Shown: positions 43,417 through 49,815 of the stretch, in pieces
How the letters are laid out: each line of letters starts with the position of its first letter
How positions within the stretch are numbered: the stretch's first letter is position 1
Assembly: GCA_012033205.1 (NCBI GenBank)
Contig: JAAUSO010000031.1
Span: 1-49,815, forward strand
Direction of reading: 5' to 3'
Source of the DNA: Richelia sp. SL_2_1
Lineage (GTDB): Bacteria > Cyanobacteriota > Cyanobacteriia > Cyanobacteriales > Nostocaceae
Length of the DNA stretch: 49,815 nucleotides
Notes under the pieces: generated by a model
Database searches by the model: none
The model's input: only the letters and a program-made list of their open reading frames with translations
Told to the model about the DNA's origin: nothing
Translations under genes and position numbers: made by a program

Positions 43417-43935
43417 TTAATATTCAACAAGAGTCACAATCGGTACATCGGGCAATTTTTTACGTCCTTGTAATTCTTGTAGCTCGATGATAAACCCAAA
43501 TCCGACTAATTCACAGCCAATCTTTTGAATTAGTTCCGCAGTCGCGGAAGCTGTTCCACCTGTGGCAATTAAATCATCAGCAATTAAAACTCGGCTTCCC
43601 GGTTGTAAAGCATCCTGATGTACTTCCAGACAGTCCGTACCATACTCTAGTGCATATTCAATTGAATGAATAGACGCTGGTAATTTGCCTTTTTTACGAA
43701 CGGGAATAAAACCCGCTCCTAAGTTGTAAGCCAAAGGTGCGCCGAAAATGAATCCTCGTGACTCCATGCCGATTACAAAATCTGCCGTCATTCCAGCGTC
43801 AGTACATTTTTGTGTAAATAAATCAATAGTGTATCTTAATCCTTGGGCATCGCGCAGCAAAGTAGTAATATCTCGAAACAAAATTCCGGGTTTAGGGAAA
43901 TCAGGAATATCGCGAATTAACGATTTTAAATCCAT
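43417..43935 (-). CDS. apt: adenine phosphoribosyltransferase
   Basis: The 172-residue enzyme makes AMP from adenine and [28 protein letters not shown] at the N-terminus is the family signature. [19 protein letters not shown] and the PRPP loop [13 protein letters not shown] (about 118-130) are intact. ATG 43935 is preferred over TTG 43944. Length and motifs are normal. It is upstream of the permease on the same strand but with a repeat array between. Confidence 0.96.
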   Translation of the reverse strand: MDLKSLIRDIPDFPKPGILFRDITTLLRDAQGLRYTIDLFTQKCTDAGMTADFVIGMESRGFIFGAPLAYNLGAGFIPVRKKGKLPASIHSIEYALEYGTDCLEVHQDALQPGSRVLIADDLIATGGTASATAELIQKIGCELVGFGFIIELQELQGRKKLPDVPIVTLVEY

Positions 43936-44582
43936 AATATACAAAAGTCATAATTGCCACAGTCGGGTGAGCTAAACAACATCTAGGTCAAGCAAAACTG
44001 ACTGCGTTACTCAATTTACTATATAAGCATAAAATACTTGTCGCCCGGTTTCAGATATTTTGCTTTTAACGTTAAGTAAAATCAGTTATCAGTGAACAGT
44101 AAACAGTTATCAGTACCTACGAGTTGATCAAGGGGAATTTAAATTCAGGAATTAAGACCTAGGAATTTAACTGATAACTGGTAACTGATAACTGATAACT
44201 TTATTGATATTAACTGTAAACTAGCCGTCATAAAGGTTTAGGCTATAGTGGAGCTAATATTCCATGTGTAGCATTCAGCTATACTGTCGAAGAATCGCTC
44301 TTGATTTCTCAGATGGTTATTGGATGTCGATTATTGAGGAAAATATGGAATTTGCTGCGAACAAGGGGTTGTAATTGTACTACCATTTTCAGATAGGTGA
44401 ATTAAAAATGCTTTAAAACTTGGATTTTCGGTATACGGAAAGGTTTGATATCAAAGAGTAATTAATGTATATATCAGGCAGTTGGATTACTACCAGATGC
44501 CAACATATTTTTTCGCAGGCTACCATTGTTTAATCAATTTTACCGTTATTTTTAGGATAGCAGCCCTATAAGGAACTGATAA
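43936..44582. other. 647-bp intergenic region
   Basis: Divergent region between apt and DUF3038. It contains two oppositely oriented CAGTTATCAGT-type clusters (44082-44115 and 44169-44200) and otherwise unassigned sequence. No tRNA or small ORF was convincing. Promoters for both sides must be here. Confidence 0.4.
44082..44200. repeat. inverted pair of STRR clusters
   Basis: ATCAGTTATCAGT on the left pairs with ACTGATAACTGAT on the right, giving a potential long hairpin around about 55-60 bp. Confidence 0.55.
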
Positions 44583-45209
44583 ATGAATGTCTCCGCTCCT
44601 TTAACGCCGTTCAATAGTTCGGCGGAACAAGATTTACCGATGATTTTGGACACATTACCCGACCCTGCAATAGAAGGAAAGGGGTGTCCAAGACGAACCA
44701 GACAACAAATTGACCTGATTTTACTGGCAATTGAAGCTTTAGACCTTGGTGGCTCTGAAGCCATTTTGGCATTTGCTCAAGAGTTGGATTTGAAAGGAAT
44801 TATCAAAGACCGGGTAAATTTATGGCGAATGCGTAGCACTAATCCTTTGCGAAGAGCTAATATTCGTCGTCCTTTGACCATTATGGAAGCAAAAGCTTTG
44901 GTGGTTATTTCTTGCTATTTAGCTAGACGATTGACTGTTGTGATCCGTCAGTTGCTAATGATAAATCAGCAGATGGCTGAAAAACAGATTCCTTTAGAAC
45001 AAAATTTGCGGTTGTCTAATTATTTAGAACGATTTCGAGCGCATTTTAGAAGCCGCATGAACAAGAGACGTTCTGGATTATTATCACTTAATTCTGATGA
45101 AAAATTAAACGAATTAGCTGTAAATTTATTAGCACAGCTACTTTTCTGTACGGGAACTGCCGGAATGCAGCGTTTCTGGATTAGTCTTTTTGATGGTGAA
45201 GTCGAATGA
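44583..45209 (+). CDS. DUF3038 family protein
   Basis: The 208-residue cyanobacterial protein is largely helical: RRTRQQIDLILLAIEALDLGGSEAIL and RPLTIMEAKALVVISCYLARRLTVVIRQLLMINQQM. It has no catalytic motif or membrane segment. AAGGAA lies seven bases before ATG 44583. The stop overlaps the next start by four bases (ATGA), so it is coupled with the DUF4335 gene. The pair is conserved across cyanobacteria, function unknown; a shared complex is a reasonable inference. Confidence 0.85.
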   Translation: MNVSAPLTPFNSSAEQDLPMILDTLPDPAIEGKGCPRRTRQQIDLILLAIEALDLGGSEAILAFAQELDLKGIIKDRVNLWRMRSTNPLRRANIRRPLTIMEAKALVVISCYLARRLTVVIRQLLMINQQMAEKQIPLEQNLRLSNYLERFRAHFRSRMNKRRSGLLSLNSDEKLNELAVNLLAQLLFCTGTAGMQRFWISLFDGEVE

Positions 45210-46621
45210 ATATTCAACGTAAGTACAGTTTACCTAATTGCACGCTACTTTTAGAAGGTTTAAATGACGCTTCAAAAACAACACAGTTTCAAGAAATGCG
45301 TCCGGAATTGTCTATTTTAGTAAATGCTGAATGTACTTTATCTGGTTACACTCAACCTTTAGCGGGTGGTAGGCAGTTTTTTGAAAGTTTAGTTAGAGCA
45401 GTCAGTGCCTATGCTCAAGAATTTTTGAGTAATGTTTCTAATCCCCAAGCACACAATTCGGAATCGGAATTAGTCCAGTTAGAAAGAATTAATCATAATC
45501 AACACCGATTGAGCGTGCATTCGGACATGGCTCAAGCTAATTTAAATAATGGTGGCAATGCTAAACAAACTATTGAAATTGATTTAAATTCAGTACAATT
45601 GTTCGATTTAGTCGAAGCTGTAGATCAATTTTTTGCTGATACTCAAACTTTACCAGAATTAACTTTAGAACTACAACCAGTTGCTAGAGGACATAGTGCT
45701 GTTCAAGGTGTTTTACTCGAACAAGCAGTCCCAGCCACTTTTGGTCTCACCAGTTTAGCTGCTGCTGCGATCGCGTTTAATTTAATCCCTGCACCAGAGT
45801 TTAAAACTCCATCTACTGAGCAAGAAAAGACTAACTCCACAACTCAAATTAAGCCAACTGTTCAACCTACTCCCCAACCGAATAAACAACAAGGAAATAC
45901 GACTCCTAAACCTAACCAATCGAATAGTCAACCCGAAGTTGTTAGGGATTTAGAAAAACTTGTTGGTTCAGCCCCCGAAATCAAGAATGCATCGCGATTG
46001 CGTAAATTGAATACTCAAGTATACGAACAACTTAATCAAGCTTGGGAAAATCGTCAGTTGCAGTCCGATTTAGTTTATCGTCTGGGTGCGGCTGGTGATG
46101 GTGCCATTATTGGTTACAAAGCAATAGATGAAACAGCCAATACCGGCATTGAACAAACTCCCCTACCCAAATTACTTTATAATCCCGCTAACAGTGCTGC
46201 GATCGCCAATGAACCAATTGCTCAATTTCGGGCAGTTTTTAGAAAAACGGGAGTTTTGGAAGTTAGTCCCTGGATTGGATACATTAATAAGTCTGATCAT
46301 CTGGGAAAAAATATTACCGACGAAAATACCATTTCTAGTTTAAATCAAAAGCTATCAACTGCTATTCGTCAAAATTCTAGCGGTAATACTATTTATAATG
46401 AAGTATTAAAATATCGAGTAGCCGTTAAAGAAAATGGCAGCATTGCCGACTATGAACCTTTGAATAAAGCTGCCTTTGACAACTTCCGACAAACGCCTAT
46501 TCCCAAGCTCTTCCCAGATAATAGCAACAATGCAGCACAAAAAGCATCTTTAGCTCAGTTTCAGGTGGAATTCAAACCAGGTGGAGAAGTGGAAATTACA
46601 CCTTGGCAAGGATATCGTTAA
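45206..46621 (+). CDS. DUF4335 family protein with duplicated C-terminal module
   Basis: The 471-residue protein has an N-terminal DUF4335 domain (about 1-180, NIQRKYSLPNCTLLLEGL...). A hydrophobic segment (FGLTSLAAAAIAFNLIPAP, about 188-206) that may span a membrane comes next, then a Thr/Gln/Pro/Asn-rich linker (about 210-245). A duplicated module of about 80 residues ends the protein: QFRAVFRKTGVLEVSPWIGY is repeated as QFQVEFKPGGEVEITPWQGY. The role is unknown. It is translated together with DUF3038 and convergent with the penicillin-binding protein gene. Confidence 0.85.
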   Translation: MNIQRKYSLPNCTLLLEGLNDASKTTQFQEMRPELSILVNAECTLSGYTQPLAGGRQFFESLVRAVSAYAQEFLSNVSNPQAHNSESELVQLERINHNQHRLSVHSDMAQANLNNGGNAKQTIEIDLNSVQLFDLVEAVDQFFADTQTLPELTLELQPVARGHSAVQGVLLEQAVPATFGLTSLAAAAIAFNLIPAPEFKTPSTEQEKTNSTTQIKPTVQPTPQPNKQQGNTTPKPNQSNSQPEVVRDLEKLVGSAPEIKNASRLRKLNTQVYEQLNQAWENRQLQSDLVYRLGAAGDGAIIGYKAIDETANTGIEQTPLPKLLYNPANSAAIANEPIAQFRAVFRKTGVLEVSPWIGYINKSDHLGKNITDENTISSLNQKLSTAIRQNSSGNTIYNEVLKYRVAVKENGSIADYEPLNKAAFDNFRQTPIPKLFPDNSNNAAQKASLAQFQVEFKPGGEVEITPWQGYR

Positions 46622-46661
46622 TTGGTAATGGGTAATTGGTAATTACCCATTACCAATTACC
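46622..46661. terminator. repeat-derived hairpin between convergent genes
   Basis: GGTAATGGGTAA (46624-46635) and TTACCCATTACC (46643-46654) form a perfect 12-bp stem with a 7-base loop, built from ACCAATT/ACCCATT heptamers. It could act as a two-way terminator, although no strong T run follows. Confidence 0.45.
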
Positions 46662-48423
46662 TAACAACTTTACCCATATAATTTCCCCATAATTGAGCGG
46701 CTTGAGCGCTACTACCTCTTGTGGGAGAATTGTTATCGTTTCCCAACCAAATGCCCGTAGTCAATTGCCGACGAGGAATAAACCCAATAAACCACAAATC
46801 AACGTTTTTATCGGTGGTGCCGGTTTTTCCACCTTCTCCAAATCCAATAGAAGCACCGCGCCCCGTACCACTTGTGACTACTTGACGCATTAAATTAATC
46901 ATCGTGTCAGCAACCCCAGCTTTAAGCACTCTATTATTCGCTTCTCGATCTTGATTGAAAGAATAAATTACACGACAGGTTGATAAGTCATCGCGATCGC
47001 TACATTCACTACTATCAAGAATTCGTTTGATTGCATGAGGACGATTCCATACACCCCGATTCCCAACAGCCGCAAAGGCTCCGGTCATTTCTAATACAGT
47101 TGTTTCACTTTGACCTAATACTAAACCAGGAACTGGATTAAGTTGCGATCGCACTCCCAATCTTTCGGCAGTTTTGACTACTTGATCCAACCCAACATCG
47201 CGAGCAATTCGCAAAGCAATAGGGTTTTCTGAAAGAGCAAATCCAGTTGCAATAGTCAATGGAGCAGTACCACTTCTACACGGTTTATAAGTAAAACCCT
47301 GCCAAGTTATAGAATTACAACCATAACTTCTTCCTGTAGAAAATCCTTGTTCGATGGCGGCAGTGTATGGAAAAATTTTAAACGTGGAACCTGGTTGTCT
47401 TTTTGCTTGATAAGCGCGATTAAACTGAGTGGCTTGATAATTACTACCACCAACCATGGCAATAATCGCCCCCGTACTCGAATCAAGAGTGACTATAGCT
47501 CCTTGAGAAAAACCAAAATTGGCTCCACTGGTTTTAATGTGGTTATTTAACGAAGCTTCAGCAGTCGCTTGAATTTTTGGATCTAACTGAGTTTCAATAA
47601 TAAAATTTCCTTCAGATGCCAATTCTTTTCCCAAAATATATTCCAGCTCGCTAAATACATAATCGTAAAAATAAGGAGCAATTCTGTTGGCTTGACGCTC
47701 ACAAACCTTCGAGCTAACTTCTAGGGGCGAACGTCTGGAACTATTGTACTCATCTTGCTTGAGTCCACCCATTTCCCGCATTCGTCTTAACACACGATTG
47801 CGATAGCCAATAATTCTATTTCTACTTTGAGTATCACCGCAAAAATTAAACCCATTGGGAGCGGGTAAAATCCCCACTAAAGTCGCAGACTCTGCTGCTG
47901 TCAATTCTTTAGCTGATTTCTCAAAATAATACCGCGCAGCATCTTCAAAACCCGAAGTATTTACACCCAAATAAACTCGGTTTAGATAACTTAATAAAAT
48001 ATCGTCTTTACTATGAAAAGTTTCTAGCTTCAACGATACAATAGCTTCTCGGACTTTGCGACCTAGAGAATCCTGTCTGCCTACATAATCTCGGAATAAA
48101 CTACGAGCTACTTGCTGAGTAACCGTACTCGCACCTTGTTGTACATCACCACTACGAGTATTGATAAATACGGCTCGTAAAATACCATAAGGATCAACAC
48201 CGAAGTGCCAATTAAAACGGCTATCTTCGGAAGCTACAATCGCCGAAGGTAAGTAAGGACCAAAATCCGACAGTTTTTTCAAATCTACATGAGCAATAGT
48301 CCGGGGTTCTTGTAAGGGTGTTTCACCATCTCCAGCATAAACTACTACTGGACCTTGAGTGGCTTCGGGTAAAGGTCTCACAGAAAATTTCAGCCATTCG
48401 ATACCAATTATCAAAGCAAACAA
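46657..48423 (-). CDS. class A penicillin-binding protein (transglycosylase/transpeptidase)
   Basis: At least 588 residues. The glycosyltransferase 51 domain is clear: EDSRFNWHFGVDPYGILRA with the catalytic Glu, QGASTVTQQVARSLF and YLNRVYLG. The transpeptidase domain has S-x-x-K in GSTFKIFPY (about 348-356), SEN, and KTGTTDKN near the end. Such enzymes polymerise and cross-link peptidoglycan at the membrane. The frame has no ATG, GTG or TTG between an upstream stop (TGA near 48521) and TTG 48423, yet the membrane helix (AGVSLLFALIIGIEWLKF) begins before that TTG. The true start is therefore doubtful. The FHA gene ends 45 bp before, and the two frames overlap. Confidence 0.88.
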   Translation of the reverse strand: MFALIIGIEWLKFSVRPLPEATQGPVVVYAGDGETPLQEPRTIAHVDLKKLSDFGPYLPSAIVASEDSRFNWHFGVDPYGILRAVFINTRSGDVQQGASTVTQQVARSLFRDYVGRQDSLGRKVREAIVSLKLETFHSKDDILLSYLNRVYLGVNTSGFEDAARYYFEKSAKELTAAESATLVGILPAPNGFNFCGDTQSRNRIIGYRNRVLRRMREMGGLKQDEYNSSRRSPLEVSSKVCERQANRIAPYFYDYVFSELEYILGKELASEGNFIIETQLDPKIQATAEASLNNHIKTSGANFGFSQGAIVTLDSSTGAIIAMVGGSNYQATQFNRAYQAKRQPGSTFKIFPYTAAIEQGFSTGRSYGCNSITWQGFTYKPCRSGTAPLTIATGFALSENPIALRIARDVGLDQVVKTAERLGVRSQLNPVPGLVLGQSETTVLEMTGAFAAVGNRGVWNRPHAIKRILDSSECSDRDDLSTCRVIYSFNQDREANNRVLKAGVADTMINLMRQVVTSGTGRGASIGFGEGGKTGTTDKNVDLWFIGFIPRRQLTTGIWLGNDNNSPTRGSSAQAAQLWGNYMGKVVR

Positions 48424-48467
48424 CAGACTGACACCGGCTACTCCATAACCTGCCCAAGTCGCAGTTT

Positions 48468-48923
48468 TTACGTAAACGGTGGCGGATCTAAATATTGTAA
48501 ACGTACTGAAGCAGCAAGCTCAGGTGGACCTAAAGTCAAAACATCACCATGACGCAATTCCAAAGATTCAATTCGACGCTTACCGCGATAAATGCCATTG
48601 GTTGATTTTTCATCTTTAATGACAAAAACCGACTTGCGTTGAGACGAATCTCGTGATAATGACAGATGGATTTGACTGACAACCGGATTTCGGATGACTA
48701 TATCGCAGGATTTGGAACTACGACCAATCGTATAGCGATCGCCAAGCAAAGGATACATTTGAGCCGTTGATGCCCCAGCTTCCTGTACCCAAAGTTCTGG
48801 TACCCTAGCATTGGGCTTGAGCGCCAGCTTGGAAAAATCAACCCGAGCTTGAATTGTCTGTACAGCTTGAGTCAGTTGACCAAGCAATGTTTGTGGCTTT
48901 TTCGGGGGTTGGGGAGAACTCAT
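48468..48923 (-). CDS. FHA-domain protein
   Basis: The 151-residue cytosolic protein has a forkhead-associated domain (about 58-143) with GRSSKSCDIVI, SQIHLSLSRD and STNGIYRGKRRIESLELRHGDVLTLG, which together form the phosphothreonine-binding face. The N-terminus is Pro/Gln-rich. FHA proteins read Ser/Thr-kinase signals; next to a penicillin-binding protein this suggests control of peptidoglycan synthesis, as known for other bacteria. The ATG 48923 start is ordinary. The next frame, open since within the FHA gene, enters the penicillin-binding protein. Confidence 0.88.
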   Translation of the reverse strand: MSSPQPPKKPQTLLGQLTQAVQTIQARVDFSKLALKPNARVPELWVQEAGASTAQMYPLLGDRYTIGRSSKSCDIVIRNPVVSQIHLSLSRDSSQRKSVFVIKDEKSTNGIYRGKRRIESLELRHGDVLTLGPPELAASVRLQYLDPPPFT

Positions 48924-49349
48924 GGGCTATTCACACCACGGTTGTAATTTAATAATCGGGCAAAATTATGCCCTGTAAGGCTGTTATTTCACTATTCTAC
49001 TCATAAGCATATATGAAGTTTGGTAATACGCAATTGTTCCACTACTTATATGATACAAATAATTATCTTAGTAAAATTACTTATATAAGTATTTTTTCCC
49101 AATTTAATAACGGTTGTAATGGCTTGATACTCAATTACTTATTATTACTTAGGAGTTAACAATATTAATTCAAATCTGGGAAAAAATCAGTATATTTATC
49201 AATTTCTCTATTATGAACGATAAAAATTTGACATTTTTAATTGGTTAGATAGACAAAATTACAAATACACATCTTCATTTAGACAGATTTTATAAAGACA
49301 TTTGTTTGATTTAATGGGCTGAGGTATTACTTTCGAGGAGTGGATAATT
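48924..49349. other. divergent AT-rich intergenic region
   Basis: 426 bp between the FHA gene and the secreted-protein gene, without an ORF. TTGACA (about 49228) is a possible -35 box but has no well-spaced -10. No other signal was identified apart from GAGGAG at 49335-49340 serving the downstream gene. Confidence 0.4.
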
Positions 49350-49815
49350 ATGAAGAGCAAATTTGTAACCCTTATTGGTACAGCTCTGACTCTAGCATTA
49401 AGTAGCACTGTTGCGGTTGCTCAATCGACTAAGTTTCCTGAGCGAGAGTTTCCTGAGCGCGAAGCACCGACAGAAGTTTCGGAATCTGATGACGCTCTTG
49501 TTGCGGCTGCTGAAGAAAAACTTTCACCGGATGCAATGGAAATTTTATGTGTCCGTTTTCCACTGAATTCTCGTTGCGAAGGTAAAGCAGAAGCAACAAC
49601 TTCTCCAGAAAATACAAATACAGAAGAAATTACTCCCCCAGATAATACTATTGAGACTACACCAGGCGCTCCTCTTCCTGGTACCACTCCAGAAGGAGAA
49701 GTAGCTCCGAGTGAAGAAGAAGATGCTCCCACCAATATGACTCCAATGCCTGGTGGTGTAACTCCTGAAGCCGCTCCGAGTGAAGATGATGCTCCTACCA
49801 ATATGACACTCGAAT
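49350..49815 (+). CDS. secreted acidic Pro/Thr/Glu-rich repeat protein, truncated by the window end
   Basis: The start ATG 49350 has GAGGAG nine bases upstream. The protein (155 residues visible) has a good signal peptide (KFVTLIGTALTLALSSTVAVAQ), then duplicated FPEREFPERE, a region with two Cys (ILCVRFPLNSRCEG, about 71-84), and a Glu/Pro/Thr-rich tail with imperfect repeats APSEEEDAPTNMTPMPGG and APSEDDAPTNMT. Low complexity and charge suggest a periplasmic or cell-surface protein. It continues past the window, so the full domain content is unknown. The long open frame on the other strand here is only its antisense shadow. Confidence 0.8.
   Translation, partial: MKSKFVTLIGTALTLALSSTVAVAQSTKFPEREFPEREAPTEVSESDDALVAAAEEKLSPDAMEILCVRFPLNSRCEGKAEATTSPENTNTEEITPPDNTIETTPGAPLPGTTPEGEVAPSEEEDAPTNMTPMPGGVTPEAAPSEDDAPTNMTLE

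Noticed and set aside
49421-49801. 126-codon Gly/Ser/Val-rich open frame on the minus strand
   Set aside because: Antisense of the Glu/Pro/Thr-rich secreted protein, whose own frame has a signal peptide and a GAGGAG ribosome site.

Overview
The window reads as chromosome of a filamentous, heterocyst-forming cyanobacterium (Nostocales). The evidence is an AT-rich background with many HIP1 octamers (GCGATCGC), a ferredoxin-type nirA-nrtP-narB nitrate cluster, several cyanobacteria-specific families (DUF3038/DUF4335, NRAP, CyRepA1), a gene set resembling the heterocyst envelope polysaccharide (HEP) island of Anabaena, and many short tandem heptanucleotide repeats (STRRs) between genes. Housekeeping genes (purL, purF, apt, rnz) argue against a plasmid. 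Species cannot be named from the sequence alone.

Layout. (1) 0.1-12.5 kb: polysaccharide region. A GT4 glycosyltransferase, a methyltransferase and a HepC-like sugar transferase lie on the minus strand. A 1.2-kb gene-free gap separates them from plus-strand genes for a GT2 glycosyltransferase, a HepA-like ABC exporter, a polysaccharide pyruvyl transferase, a Wzc-like Wzz/BY-kinase protein and a SpoIID-domain protein. Together they could build, modify and export an envelope polysaccharide. (2) 12.6-17.7 kb: a membrane protein shared with plastids, ribonuclease Z, cobU and two unknown cyanobacterial genes, with a 176-bp MITE-like element. (3) 17.9-20.7 kb: two GT2 enzymes and a WcaF-like acetyltransferase. 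(4) 20.7-24.9 kb: a plasmid-type CyRepA1 replication gene and a DUF433/DUF5615 toxin-antitoxin pair, probably a mobile-element remnant. (5) 24.9-32.4 kb: a PAP2 phosphatase, purF (interrupted by a frameshift), purL (carrying two repeat-derived insertions), a Cys-rich small protein and a HEAT-repeat protein. (6) 32.5-41.1 kb: nitrate assimilation, with nirA, nrtP, narB, a HTH gene, nitrate-reductase-associated protein, a small gene plus retropepsin-like protease pair, and mobA for the molybdenum cofactor. (7) 41.2-49.8 kb: a thioesterase-like protein, a lone DppB-type permease, apt, a DUF3038-DUF4335 operon, a class A penicillin-binding protein with an adjoining FHA protein, and the start of a secreted acidic repeat protein that runs off the window.

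The most striking general feature is how far the short repeats reach into genes. They supply stop codons, start codons, N-termini and two internal segments of PurL. The strongest single anomalies are the purF frameshift, the replication gene whose tail runs 71 bp into a neighbour, and the penicillin-binding protein that lacks a normal start before its membrane anchor.
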